A DNA stretch of 64,000 nt from Lumnitzera littorea (Eukaryota; Streptophyta; Magnoliopsida; Myrtales; Combretaceae): assembly GCA_024138015.1 (NCBI GenBank), contig JAMXBB010000011.1, forward strand, positions 26,101,984-26,165,983, given 5' to 3'. A program made the translations under genes and the position numbers. The notes under the pieces are model-generated. The model did not search any database, was not told where the DNA came from, and worked only from the letters and a program-made list of their open reading frames with translations. This document shows, piece after piece, positions 43,801 to 56,500 of the stretch (position 1 is the stretch's first letter; each line of letters opens with the position of its first letter).

Positions 43801-45296
43801 TAGCCTTGAGGTAACTGAAAAGGTTTTTTCTTTTAATATCCTTATTTTTCTTTTATATATATATATATATATTTTTTTTTTAAGTTTTTTTATTTTTATT
43901 TATTAATCTGCTTTAACAATATATTATTATCATCATGTTATTTTTAGTTAATTTTCCATATTCTTCTACATTTTTCTTCTTTTTATTTTTTTATTACTTT
44001 ATTTATATTGTAACGTTTTATTATATTATTTATTTAATAAATATATGTAGTCTAATAAAATGGAGCTAAGTTTTATTCATAATGAAGGAAAAATAATGTC
44101 AAATTAACATAAATTTGTTTACAAACATTGAGGATTAAAATACCAAAAAAAAAACAAGTAATAATTAGAAAAGGTGGTAAAAATTTGACGACTAAATTTA
44201 TATTTTTCTTTTGATAATACAAATCACTAATACGAACGTGTACATAGACTTTTTCTTGAACTTCACGCCTATGTATTAGTGATTGGATGAGTTTTTGAAA
44301 ATTATTATTTATGATGTGTATCATCTCTCTTACTTTCTATGCCAAAAACTTTTTAGAAGCAAGTGCATCAAATTTTATTTTATTTTTTTCAGTGTTAATT
44401 TGATGTGTGCGTGGCATATTTCCACAATAATAGATAGGAAATGAAAGGATTCCACCGTGTATCAGTTTGAGGGCTATAAATATGTGATCCATCGTGCAAA
44501 ATCCTATTTGTTGTCTCTATTGATTTTATCCGTCATAGATTATATTTGTCTTTTAACGTGTGATTTAGATAATCTATATTGGAGAGAGAATTGATCATAT
44601 ACTAAAAAAGGGAATTGAAAATCATGCCATCAGGAAAAAAAAAAAAAAACCTTTGGCAACCAGAATAGGTTGTCTAATTCGTTGGCACGTCATACATAAG
44701 TGAAGTGAATGTGGAAAAGGAAGATGATGTTCGTTTGCATGTCCATATTATAATGGTGGCTAAGGGCGTTTGGTAAAAACCAAATATCTCAAACCACTTT
44801 GCTCTAAGCTCTATGTTCAAGTCATTCCTCCATGCACAATGGCATTATCATTGATTCTAGGGTTTCGAAGGATTCTATACGCTCTACAGCGGGAGTAGCA
44901 GCTAGAAGATCAGGATAATCAACAAGTGAAAATTGGGGTACCCTCCAAAAATAATATGTTCGCACCACATTCATGTAGCAACTGCATATTTGAAATCAAG
45001 CATCTAAATTCCTTTTTAAAAAATATGTTTTTAGATCCTATATTACTAATAATTACATGGCCCTAGTCCATTGGAGTCCTAGAGATTATAGTCGTCGGCA
45101 TCACTCGACGCAAGAAACAATTGACAATGAGATTAAGAGGGTCGGAATTAACGTATAGAACTACACATAAAAATTGTATTTAAATGGCATGTTATAAATA
45201 CAAAATTTTTGGAACTCGTGGACTTAATTTTTCAGGGAGTGGGTAGTCAACTTGAAAAGATAAATTTTATTCTTCAAAAGGTTTTGTACATGCTTA
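40878..45296. other. Anonymous AT-rich DNA
   Basis: No convincing gene or transposon. Holds a (GA)n tract at 43260-43275, a (TA)n tract at 43855-43872, and a TATA-like C-T-A-T-A-A-A-T-A-T at 44475-44484 with no readable coding sequence after it. Short frames such as 44073-44324 (-) are low-complexity. Confidence 0.55.
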
Positions 45297-45712
45297 TATT
45301 ACGGACCTCCCAAAATGAGCCATTCTCTGGAGGTTCCTGAGACTCAAGACTAAAGCCCAAGCCCCTAAAAGCTTCTACAAGATGAAAAGCTCTAGAAGGT
45401 TCTAGAGAAATCCAAAATCTTGTATAAAAGTAGGTGGGATAGGTGAATGTGGTAGTTAGGAGTTAATTATAACAATTAGATTGAATTGATCTCAACCATT
45501 AAATTGTAAAGGCTTTCTGTATATATAGGAGTATTCCCCCTCAGATATAATACACAATTCATTTAAGTGAATACAACATACCTTAAAAGTTTCTCTCTTT
45601 ACTTTCTCTCTCTAAACACTGTAAGTGTATTACAAGCTGACTTAGCCTTCCTTAGTGTGGTCAGGAACGCTAAGTGCCGCACGAGATCGAGTGACGGAAT
45701 CCGCCTGTGACA
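45297..45712 (+). repeat. Element 4, 5' LTR
   Basis: Runs TATTACGGACCTCCCAAAAT to C-C-T-G-T-G-A-C-A and aligns with 49414-49841. Promoter-like T-A-T-A-T-A-T-A-G-G at 45520-45530. Confidence 0.9.
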
Positions 45713-45714
45713 AG

Positions 45715-45728
45715 TGGTATCAGAGCTT
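45715..45728 (+). other. Element 4 primer binding site
   Basis: TGGTATCAGAGCTT, two bases after the LTR; initiator tRNA-Met type. Confidence 0.9.
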
Positions 45729-45743
45729 GAAAAGGGACTACTT

Positions 45744-46853
45744 ATGGAGAAAATGTCATCTGAAGGAGACAACAACACTTCAATGATCGATGAATTGGCC
45801 GACCATGATGATCGCCACGTTACCAGGCAAAGGGCTAGGTCCCGGGACTTGTTGAACTCCCTCCTTAATAGGATGAATAAGGTAGAGTTGAGCATTGCTG
45901 AGGCCAAGGAACAATTTGATGAATCTCAAGGCAGTCTTAAGGAAATAGAGAAAGAACTCCGAGGCGAATTGCAAGGAGCACTGAATCGAGCAGTAGAAGA
46001 GCTTAAGCAGCATGGAAACGTTATTGAAGAGAAGGGTGATGCTCTCCAAGTCTGAGTCACGACTTTAGAAACGAAGGAAGAGGCTTATGAAGCTAAGATT
46101 GATGCAGTGGTAGTAGCCATGCGTCAAGAGATTGAAGATCTCAAGACGCAACTGACGGCTTGTCGGATTGCTATTGTAAATGGAGTGACCATCCAGATGG
46201 GCCATAAGGTCGATGTTCCAAAGCCAGAGCATTTTAACGGAACGTGGTCTGCGCGGGAAGTAGACAACTTCTTATGGGGAGTGGAATAATACTTTAATGC
46301 TGTAGAAATCTTAGATGATGCTGGAAAGGTACGTACTACTGCTATGTATCTGAAAGACTCTACTATGGTATGGTGGCGTAGGAAGGCAACTGATATCAAC
46401 ACATGGGATAGCTTTGCACAAGAGCTGAAGGGTCAATTCTCCCATCAAAATGCTGCTAAGGAAACAAAGGTGAAATTGTGTCACCTAACCCATAAAGGTG
46501 AAATTGTGTCACCTAAAGCAATATGTAAAGGAATTTTTAAAGTTGATGTTGGAGATCCCAAACCTCAACCAAGAAGATACTTTGGTAATGTTTGTCGATG
46601 GCTTAAAGCCCTAGGCTAAATTAGAACTGGAGTAAAGGGGAGTGGAAGACGTTTCCAAGGCTATAGTAGTTGCTGAAGGTCAAATGGAATTTCGGAAGAC
46701 AGATCCTAAGATTACAGGGGGAAGATGGAAAGGGGGAGTTGAAAGGGAGAAGAGTGGGAGTTCTTCCAAAGGGAAAACCAAAGCAGAAGAAAGAGATAAC
46801 GATTGAGGTAGAACTAATGAAGGGAGAGACGGGAAAGATGGAAACCCCGTGAA
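45744..46853 (+). pseudogene. Element 4 gag
   Basis: Start ATG at 45744. The N-terminal 100 residues are a charged coiled-coil-like region (R-D-L-L-N-S-L-L-N-R-M, then E-I-E-K-E-L-R). The gag domain follows: V-P-K-P-E-H-F-N-G-T-W-S-A-R-E-V-D-N-F-L-W, then M-V-W-W-R-R-K-A and a polar basic C-terminus. Stops at 46053 (TGA for a likely CGA) and 46287 (TAA for a likely CAA), plus a 28-bp tandem duplication at 46466-46521 that shifts the frame. Confidence 0.85.
46466..46521 (+). repeat. 28-bp tandem duplication in element 4 gag
   Basis: The block A-A-A-G-G-T-G-A-A-A-T-T-G-T-G-T-C-A-C-C starts at 46466 and again at 46494. A 28-bp unit shifts the reading frame. Confidence 0.9.
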
Positions 46854-48569
46854 TTGAAATGTTATTTCTGTAATGGTCCCCATTATGCTGGGGAGTGTCC
46901 GAAGAAAGAGAGATTGGCGGCGCTAGTAGCAGATGAAAGCTCAGATGATAGGGATGAGGCTCAGTTAGGGTCAGTTCGTCTACTCAGTGCCATGAAGTCT
47001 CAAGTTAACGAAAGAAAAGGATTTATGTATACCGAAGTATTGGTAGCAGGTAAGAAACTTAATGCCCTTGTAGACATAGGGGCATCTCATCTTTTCATTT
47101 CTAATATGGTAGCAAAGAAGTTGGGGCTAAAAGTGGATGAGAACAAAACATGGCTCAAAATAGTTAACTCAAAAGAAGCTCCTACTATTGGAGTAGCTAA
47201 GGGGATAGAGCTCCATATTGGGGGTTGGCAAGGAAAGAAGACAGTTGAAGTAGTGCCAATGGATGATTTTGAGTTTGTGATTGGGATGGATTTCCTATAT
47301 CACATTGATGCACTTATCATACCGCGGGCTAACTGCATTTATGTACTTGATCACAACTCACAATGTATAGTCCCCGTCACAAGGAAGGTAGGCCAAGCCA
47401 CCAAATTCCTATCGACTATGCAATTGGAAAAGGGACTCAAGAAGAATGAAGTCACTTATTTAGCTGCTTTAAAAGTTAGGGAAGAAACTATTGGCCAAGA
47501 AAGGGTTCTATCTCGAGTGGGGGAGATATTGGAAGAATTTAGGGATATAATGCCACCAATGTTGACTAAGAAGCTATCACCAAGAAGAGAGGTAGACCAT
47601 GTAATAGAATTGGAACTTAGAGCCAAGCCACTTGTCGCCGTCCCATACAGGATGTCACCTCCAAAATTAGAAGAGTTAAGGTAACAATTGAAGGAATTAC
47701 TAGAAGCAGGTTTTATTAGACCTTCAAAGGCATCTTTTGGAGCTCCTATGGTCTTTCAAAAGAAACAAGATGGATCACTCCTAATGTGTATTGATTATCG
47801 AGCCTTAAATAAGGTCACTATACAGAATAAGTATCCCATTCCACTGGTTTCGGACCTATTCGACAGGTTAGGAGAAGCTAGATACTTCTCCAAATTGGAT
47901 TTACAGTCGGAATATTACCAAGTGAGGATTGCAGAAGGAGACAAACCCAAGACCACTTATGTTACAAGGTATGGTGCTTTTGAATTCCTGGTCATGCCAT
48001 GCAGCCTTACCAATGCCCCGGTTACTTTCTGTACACTTATGAATCGTGTTTTGGTCCCCTTTCTTGATCAATTTGTAGTAGTATACTTGGATGACATTAT
48101 GATTTATAGTAAGACGTTGGAGGAATACATAGAGCACCTTCGCTCGGTATTCTTAGCTTTAAGAAGGAATGATCTATATGTGAAACTAGATAAATGTGTT
48201 TTTGTACAAGAAGAGATGACATTCCTTGGTCACATAGTAGGGAGAGGAAAGATTAGAATGGGCAAAGGAAAGGTGTGGGCCATCTGGGATTGGAAGGAAC
48301 CCACCAAGCCTACTGAGCTGAGATCCTTCCTTGGCTTAATGAATTACTATAGAAGATTCATTAAGGGTTATTCGAGAATAGCAAGCCCATTGACAGACTT
48401 ACTCAAAAAGAATACCTCGTGGAATTGGAGTATAGATAGACGACAGGCATTCGAGACCTTAAAGATGGCAATCACTAAGGAGCCGGTCCTTCTCCTTCCC
48501 AACTTTGGCAAACCCTTTCAGGTATGTACAGATGTTAGTGATTTTGTTATTGGAGGGGTTTTAATGTAG
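46854..48569 (+). pseudogene. Element 4 zinc knuckle, protease and reverse transcriptase
   Basis: One frame interrupted only by TAA at 47682. C-Y-F-C-N-G-P-H-Y-A-G-E-C is a C-x2-C-x4-H-x4-C knuckle at the start. Protease: A-L-V-D-I-G-A-S-H-L-F-I at about residues 71-82, with Ile in the D-S/T-G triad, then G-M-D-F-L. RT: G-F-I-R-P-S-K-A-S-F-G-A-P, D-Y-R-A-L-N-K, F-S-K-L-D-L-Q-S, V-V-Y-L-D-D-I-M-I-Y (Y-L-D-D at 48084-48095, both Asp kept), F-L-G-H-I-V, then R-S-F-L-G-L-M-N-Y-Y-R-R-F. RNase H starts with V-C-T-D-V-S-D and runs into TAG at 48567. By far the best preserved RT of the window. Confidence 0.9.
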
Positions 48570-49110
48570 GAAGGACACCCTGTGGCATTTGAAAGTCGGA
48601 AGTTAAATGACATAGAGAAGCGATATCCAGTGCATGAAAAGGAGATGATGGCAATAGTACATTATCTCTAGGTATAGAGGCACTATTTATTAAGAAAGAA
48701 GTTTGTGGTCAAAACTAACAATATGGCCACTAACTATTTTCAGACTCAAAAGAAGCTCTCTCCTAAGTAAGCCCGATGGTAGAATTTGATTTCAACCTTG
48801 AACATAAGTCAAGTAAGACTAACGTTGCGGTGGATGCTTTGAGCCGAAGGGTTGGGTTGGCAGCCATCAACAAACCTGAAAGCAACTTCGTTGATAGAAT
48901 TCAAGAGGGGATGAAGAATGATAAACAAGCTAAAGCTCTATTGATCCAATGTCAAGAAGGGAAAACAAGGAGATTTGGGCAAGAGAATGGATTAATATAT
49001 ACAAAAGGACAACGAATTTATGTGCCTCAATCCTTGAACCTAAGAAGGGAGATACTTAGAGAATGTCATGATTCTAAATGGGTAGGTCATCTAGGAATGC
49101 ACCGTACTCC
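48570..49110 (+). pseudogene. Element 4 RNase H remainder and integrase zinc-binding start
   Basis: E-G-H-P-V-A-F-E-S-R-K-L-N, then V-H-E-K-E-M-M-A-I-V continues RNase H, with a TAG at about 48670 where relatives have Gln. The frame from 48776 gives V-A-V-D-A-L-S-R-R, the linker, and L-R-R-E-I-L-R-E-C-H-D...G-H-L-G-M-H-R-T, the start of the integrase zinc-binding domain. There the sequence jumps to the far C-terminus, so the D-D-E core is absent. Confidence 0.85.
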
Positions 49111-49400
49111 ACCCGATTTTCCACGTGATCATGCTAAAACCATTCCACAAGGATGAGAAAGACCCTATAAGAGCTATATCACAAAGGGCCCCAACAGGAG
49201 TACGAGATTCATTTGATAAGGAAGTTAAAGGGATCATAGCTGATAGACACATGGACAAACTCCCAGATACGAGTATATGGTAATGTAGAAGGGAAGACCA
49301 AAGATTGAGGCCAGTTGGGAACCAGCCGAAGCACTATGGCAATTCAGAAACAAGATTCAAAAGTTCCACGATGAAGGCGCGATGAAGGTGTCGCCGGACT
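49111..49400 (+). pseudogene. Element 4 integrase C-terminus with chromodomain
   Basis: After the deletion, frames read P-F-H-K-D-E-K-D-P, S-Q-R-A-P-T-G-V, D-K-E-V-K-G-I-I-A-D-R and then a chromodomain: Y-E-Y-M-V-M, stop, K-G-R-P-K-I-E-A-S-W-E-P-A-E-A-L-W, ending K-F-H-D-E-G. The stop lies where relatives have Trp before K-G. Chromodomains of chromoviruses are thought to steer integration to marked chromatin. Frames shift at least once. Confidence 0.8.
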
Positions 49401-49404
49401 GAGT

Positions 49405-49413
49405 AGGAGAGAA
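49405..49413 (+). other. Element 4 polypurine tract
   Basis: AGGAGAGAA immediately before the 3' LTR. Confidence 0.8.
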
Positions 49414-49841
49414 TATTACGGACCTCCCAAAATGAGCCATTCCCAGGAGATTCTTAAGGCCCAAAACTAAAGCCCAAGACTAAAACCCAAGCTCCTAAAA
49501 GCTTATAGAAGATGAAAAGCTCTATAAGGTTCTAGAGAAATCCCTAATCTTATATAATAGCAAGTGGGGTAGGTGAATGTGGCAATTATGAGTCAATTGT
49601 AACCGTTAGATCGAATTGATCTCAACCATTAAATTGTAAAGGCTTTCTGTATATATAAGAGTATTCCCCCTAGATATAATACACAATTCATTTAAATAAA
49701 TATAACATATCTTCAGAGTTTTTCTCTCTACTTTCTCTCTCTAAACACTGTGAGTGTGTTACAAGCTAACTTAATCTTTCTTAATGTGATCAAGAATACT
49801 AAGTGCCGCACAAGATTAAGTAACAGAATCCGCCCGTGACA
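49414..49841 (+). repeat. Element 4, 3' LTR
   Basis: Aligns with the 5' LTR with scattered substitutions and one short insertion (about 49466-49480). Many differences are C/T or G/A. Confidence 0.9.
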
Positions 49842-52800
49842 CTTGTGCCTCTATATATCCCATAGTAAGGGAGGTGGATGCATCAGACGTCACGACAGTT
49901 TTGTGTCGGCATTAATTGTCTCATGATACACGTTGATCATATAAGGCAAAAATTTTAAGGTATCGATGGAGAAGATCCCCGTGGGCGATGAACAACCATT
50001 TTATTGAAAACTGAAGAGGAAAAATCTTCGAATCTTATTATCTGTAGTGATCGTAGTTAACTAAGTTAACGATGAAAAATTCTTAATTTTAAAGAAACAA
50101 ATTAAAAGAAACCCTACATCATATTTATAAATTTAGTTTTTCATCTAAATGGTTGTGAAGATAAACATAGTATAGTACCAGAGTAGAAAATCTTAAATTC
50201 AAACATTTACATAATCTCCAGGCTTCTATTTAGTTAAGGCATCCACTTTGATTTTAATAATAAGTGAGCTGTGACTATATAAAAAAGGCCATATCATAAT
50301 TGGAAGTTGAAACTTTTAAATTAGACGGTCCTGAAACTAAATTTAACAATTTTCAAAGAGCTGCTATAAATTACAAAATTGGAGCCTTCGAAGTTCAAAG
50401 ACCGAATTTTGCGATTTTTGAACCTGGAGATTTATTGTTTGGTAAATTATACATACAATCTAATAAAATCTTAAAATTACGTTGATTTATAATTTTTTCA
50501 ATAGGGAACACCTAAACCCTTTGAAAGCTAACATGGTGGCTGACATGTAAATTTTAGCTGATTTGGCACTAACATAAAACTTAATCTAAGATATTCAATG
50601 AAGTTAAGCACTAAAAAAATTTAAAAATTCGGTCAATTGAATAAAAGGAAAATGGCACGAAAATTGAATGAAAATGAAACAAATGAAGTGAAAAAAAAAA
50701 AAAAAAGGGAATGAGATTGGCAACAACTACAAATACATAGTATGGTGCAAGCAACTTACAAAAATGGATCGTACGATCAATCTATAGTTGTGACTGATCT
50801 CCAACTTTAAAAGTTTAAGGGTCTATCGGTGCAGAATTAATAATTGTCCCAAGATTTAAAAAAAAAAAAAAAGTATTTGGTCTTCTGGTAAGAACGAGTG
50901 ATTGTTAAATTTTTTATTTATCTTCCACTCAGCCCAAAGTCCCCCTAGGCCTTCACTGCATCTTTCCAAACATTTCGAAATTCTCAAGAGATTCCAGCTC
51001 GATCGATTTCATTTTTTGAGCCCATTGTAGTTATTTTATTTGCTCTGAAAGTTGAGAAGCAAGTACGCACCTCACGCGGCCTTTGAATGGCAAGGGCTGA
51101 GCTATGGCAGTGGTACATTGGTATTGGAAGAGTAGGGATGGGCCATTGCTTTGTAAGAGAGAAGCCCTTGGGCCTTACGGAGAATTTGATGGAGACAGTC
51201 TTTCAGAAACTGTGGAGATGTGACATACATTGTCAAGTGGAGGAGTACGAAAAATAAAAAATGTACACGTCGTGGGTTGGGTATAGACTAGGACGCAAGT
51301 CGGACCCGAAACCAGAACGGCATCGGACCTGTCGAGCCAATTTCGGAACCGCCATCTGACCAACCGTTTCCACGGGTCTGGGGCGGTTCATGGCTGTAGG
51401 ACGTTCGAATCAGCAAGTCCAGGACTATTCGTCTAAAAAAGTTTATAGAAAAATAAATTACCGGAGAAAAAATATAAAATATAAAATAAATACAGAATGA
51501 TGTTGAAAATTCAAATAATTTCCATATGAATTAGTTAAAATCACTTCTCATTCACGGCATCTAATGTGCCGTTACTAATAAAATACGAAATGAATTAGCC
51601 ATCATCAGGGGTGGCTCGTACCACATACCCATAGTAGACCTACTCATAGTGGTAGCAAAATTTGATATAATAAACCATGATCGTCTTGTAAGCTGGTGGT
51701 TTCAAGCCGATTCATTAGGCTTAATAGTTCGATTATTTTTATAATATTTAATTTTTTATTTTATTAATTTCTTTTTTATATAAAAATTAATAATTTCTAA
51801 TAATATCATCTCTTTTTTCTTTTTTTTAAGTGTACTATTTCATTAATAATTTTTAATATTTTTTTAATTTTCAACTTAATGCGATTTCAACTTCTTTTTA
51901 TTTTTTTCCCTTAAATTTTATTTTTTCCTCATATTCAAATTCTTAATATTTGATAAGTTTTACAAAAAGAACTTATATTAACTGAAATTAAATTTTTTAT
52001 CTATCCTTAACACATAATTAACTTACGATTAGTCATTTATTATTAGTTTGATAATATTATTTTAAAAAAATTTATTCTTCACCATCGTAAATAAAGTAAT
52101 TTTGATATGCAAAAACTTATTGAATATTATTTAATTGTTTTTTCTAACTTAGTAACATCTCTTTTCTCTTTCTCTTTTTTTATAAAAGAGTGAAGCATCC
52201 AGATAGATTTGACGGTTTGTAAACCACCAGTTCAAGTGAACCACCTGAGTCTTTAAAACCCAGTGATTCGTCGAGATAGTTTAGCTTGATTCATAATTTA
52301 AAATCGATCCTCTCTTAAATTTAATAATAGCCGGTAATGAAGAGGAGCTATGCTCTACGATTTTGCAATCCTTTTCCTAGGTCTTTATATTAATTGCAAT
52401 ATATTTATTTTAACAATATTATATATTTTGATGATAATTAAATACGATAAACATTAGCATGTTTTCAAAATACTATAAAAATGGAGATGGTTTGAGACTT
52501 GCAATTTACGTTTTTTCGGGTTTATTTATTAATTATTTATACTTCATTTTTATATTATACATTTTCACGTATAATATTATATGCTTTATATATTTCATTT
52601 TGATACGAGGGAAAGAACTCTTTTTTTTCCCATTCGGTAAAGGCCGTATTTTAACAGTAAACTGTACTCGCCCCTGGTACTTGGTCTCAAAATCCAAGGG
52701 ATTGCATGAATCATGAACTATAATGATGTAATTATACTTGTGATATGATGCAATCATCATTGCAACTTAAAAAACTCAATTCAAAACTGCTCTACAGCTG

Positions 52801-53264
52801 GAGAAAGAAAAGGTAAAAAACAAAATGACCGCGCGGAAGAGAATTACGGGGAATGAGAACGAACGAGGTGGTTAATTTTTTAAACCCGGACCCAGTTTGA
52901 GGTATGTTAATTCTGGAGGAAGTATGTTTCTGACTTTTCTTTCTCAATATTTATCATTAATCAAAACCTTAAAACAATCAAACATTATCTTGATATATTT
53001 TAAAAGGATTATGATGGTTATTGGAGGTTTTAGTGATAAGTGACGGCAAAAAGGGAAAAGTATAGCTAATGACAAGCAGTTATGGTGGTTAATCATGATG
53101 ATTTTAATTTTTCTTTTACGAAAGAAAGTTGCTTTTCTCATCTTTCAGTAAAACTTCTCTTAGTTGCTAGCTAGTGGCCTTCTACAAGTACTTAGCATTA
53201 AAAATAAAGCCCCTAGCATTTATAATCTCTTAATAAGATTGCTATAATAATATCAAATGAGAAG
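49842..53264. other. Anonymous AT-rich DNA; possible hAT-like fragments
   Basis: No recognisable gene. C-A-G-G-G-G-T-G-G-C-T at 51607 looks like a hAT terminus, and G-G-T-G-G-T-T-T-C-A-A-G-C-C-G-A-T at 51695 is loosely mirrored by C-G-G-T-T-T-G-T-A-A-A-C-C-A-C-C at 52212, which could be subterminal repeats, but no partner end or target duplication was found. A frame of 61 codons at 50300-50485 has no family resemblance. Confidence 0.45.
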
Positions 53265-53594
53265 TTTTAATTATCATTATAAATATAAAACATGCTTACA
53301 CAAAAACATTTTTAAAAAAAAAATAAAACAATCTAAGATAACTAATTTCTCCGATTTTAGTTGCAACCCTATTATTTTATGGACGTAAACATTCTAAGGA
53401 TACAGTTTCTTTTTCTTTTTTTGGTTTTTTAATTATCATTATAAATATAATACATGCTTACACAAAAACATTTTAAAAAAATAAAAAATAAAACAATCTA
53501 AGATAACTAATTTCTCCGATTTTAGTTGCAACCCTATTATTTTATGGACGTAAACATTCTAAGCAAACAGTTTCTTTTTCTTTTTTTGGTTTTT
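53265..53594. repeat. Recent tandem duplication, period ~164 bp
   Basis: Copy 1 is 53265-53428 and copy 2 is 53429-53594, nearly identical apart from A-run length and a few bases. Each ends in a T-rich tract with T-T-T-T-G-G-T-T-T-T-T. No gene overlaps. Confidence 0.9.
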
Positions 53595-56500
53595 CCCCTC
53601 CATATAAACTACTTATGATAAATATTAATTTATGCGTTTAGAACACTAGTTAAGAAACTAGATATAAAAACTTTTTTAATTATATATCTGCTTTTTCTTA
53701 AAGTGTATAAATGGTATTAAAAATTATGAAAGGTCTCTTCCATGGACATTGAACAAGTGTTAGGGAGCTAGGCTAATAATAATAGTAGCATGAAGGAATA
53801 TCTTGTAATTTTTTTATGAGCACAACATAGATTTATGGTTTCCCAAGTAAAGTAACTTAGGGACTTCCATTCACGGGATCTAAAATTTATCTATTACTCA
53901 AAAGTAACATGGACGAGAGAGGAAAAATTATCCAAGCATCTGATATAATGCTTGGGAAAAGCAACAGATTCATGCAACTCTCGGAGCCACGAGAGATGCC
54001 ACAGATATTTGGATCAAACGTTGAACAATCTCCTGCTGTGAAAACAAATAATAATCTCCTGATGAAGCAGTGGAACCCACGAGGCCAAGCAGCATATGAA
54101 AGAGAAGCGATGTGGTTGTGGTTGCACGTGAGCCACTTGCATGACACAAAAGTGGGAGATGACAGCTATTTAGCTTCCTCTTACAGTCAAAATACACAGA
54201 CATATCCTTTGCCAATAATTATTAATATTCACTAAGACCACCCCCATAACCCAACCCATGGATTTCTTTATATCTAGCTTGCATGTGCACGTCATGCCCC
54301 CCGCACCCCGACTCTTAAAATAAAAGTTATGTGTATAGTCAATGATATGTATTATCAGTACAACTATTATTATATTCTATTCTTTGCTTGCACTCTATCA
54401 CATAGGCCATGGAAGAAAAAGCAAAGAATAAATGGCATATGATGCAATCAATGCGGATTTGTTTTAAGGGGCATCCTGGTTACCCTCCTAATTTCATTAT
54501 ATACAGAGATCAGTCATAATCCTCAATTAAAATTAAATAGAAGTATCAACGATGTTATATGAATGGACTAATTCCTATGGTTTCTACGTACCTATGTAGC
54601 CTCATGCTAACTTGGCAAAAGCAATTATCCGTAGCTTATGTTTTCTTGACCAAATTATTACTATTATTATGCTTGTGCACATGTAGCATATATTGAGATC
54701 TATTAAACCACTTTAATGGGTTTTTTTTGGGTATATTAAATGTTTACATTCAAATATTTGGAACCTATTTCTATAGGGATAAAAGGGGATATTTTGCCAC
54801 CACGAATTTGTTTGACAACTTGTCACTAATAAAGTATAGTAAATGATGGTTGGGGAATACACCATATTTTACATATAGGATTATGAATATTGTAAAATAT
54901 TCCCAGTAAATATATAAATAATTTAAATCCAATTCATTTCAGATTATTCCTTATTAATGGCAACCAAGAGAGAAAAAATGAAGGAAAAAACTCGCTCAGT
55001 CTCGAGCATTCGAGAAACAGAACCTTACCAATAATAACAAATAATTTGTGAATTTGAAGCTGTAATAATTACATACAATATTAGATGTATTTTTTTTAAG
55101 ATTATTGATTTCCGATGTGAAACTTATAATATGCAACCGATTTTTTGTTTTCAAAAGATAGTAGGCTATGGAATGATATTGTCATATTACAACAAAGTTA
55201 ATAAATAATTTTTAAATTTCACATAATATCATCTAGCTTGTAGGTTTAAATGAGCATAGATTTTTGGATCATTCTGTAAGATAAATTGTAACAACTTATA
55301 TCTATACAAAGGACTATAGTCAAAATAAAGCCATGTGTCTTACTAGCATTAGACAATTAATAAAAATCCTACTCAAAAATACCCTTCTACTGTGTTAAAA
55401 GATAAAATTACATTTTTTTTTTTTTTTTTTGCCTTTTCTTTCTGGATTATGACGTCTTTGTCCCTCTTAATATGTTATTAGATTTTCTCCAAGTGGCTGG
55501 GATAGGTGTTAAAACTGAACTATCTAATTGAAGGTCATATGTTATGTGTTTCTTTAGGACCACATGACCTCTCACCTTTTTAGCCTTGCTTATCAAGGGT
55601 TCTTGACTTCCATCATTGTGTGGTGGCATTAGAAATTAACACTACGGGTCCACTTGAGAAGACAAATTTAAATATATAGATCATAATTCATAAAACATCC
55701 ATTCCAATGCAAAAGCCCGTGTTTTTCTTGTTTTTTTAATTACAAATACATATATAATGGATGTGTCTTTTTAAAACTCAGTTCTCAAGCTGCCAACATG
55801 ATATATATATATTCACTTTTACTTTCAACAAAGAGTATATCACAAAAGAGTAATGATAGATAGTGGGTAATCTTACTAAGAAATTTTGTTGAGAATTTAA
55901 AATGAACTAATAATATTTTATAGATTTTATTATCCTAACGGTATAAGGATAAATGGTCCAAACTTTATCATATACATAATTTTCAACCAAAATTTCTCGA
56001 TAAAATTTCTTACCATTTATCATTTTTGTATCTCAATAAAGTTTTAGGATAATTGCAAATGCACACCTCAATCGTCGGAAAAAGATTTTTTAAACTTCCA
56101 AAATGTGACTGCCTTTATTATAACTTTCAACAAGTAACCTCCAAACATTTACTTAGTGACTGCTCATGCCTATATGCATATATATTTCTAAAAGTAATAA
56201 AAAGATGAAATTACATTTTAAAAGTCTATAAAAGATAATTTACATTACCTATATTTTAGGGATTGTGCTTACACTCTACCCAAGTCTTTAATATAAGGAT
56301 GTTGTGAGTTGTGACAAGTTCAATTAAATCCCTATAAATCATCAATGTGATTTAATGAAAACTAGCAAACGCTACATAGTCTCTCTTGAATGTGATACAA
56401 TAGTACATAATTATGTAAAAGTCATCAAACAATAGAAAGTTCATTTATCTATATGTCCACGCCAAAATAATTTCCCACCATCTAATTCGCTGCACATCCT

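Larger units (their letters stand above)
45297..49841 (+). mobile_element. Element 4: Ty3/gypsy chromovirus with integrase deletion
   Basis: LTRs of 416 and 428 bp, initiator-Met primer binding site, gag with zinc knuckle, protease, RT, RNase H, N-terminal scrap of integrase, chromodomain, polypurine tract. It is the best preserved coding element here: one frame from 46854 to 48569 is broken by a single stop. The integrase core is missing. Both LTRs start T-A-T-T-A-C-G-G (a decayed TG). No perfect target duplication; cttat (45293-45297) and cttgt (49842-49846) are similar if the left boundary is moved by one base. Confidence 0.9.

Noticed and set aside
44475..44484. Promoter of a host gene
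   Set aside because: A TATA-like box alone in AT-rich DNA, with no coding sequence downstream.
45599..46049. Minus-strand frames of 89-102 codons
   Set aside because: They are antisense shadows of the element 4 LTR and gag.
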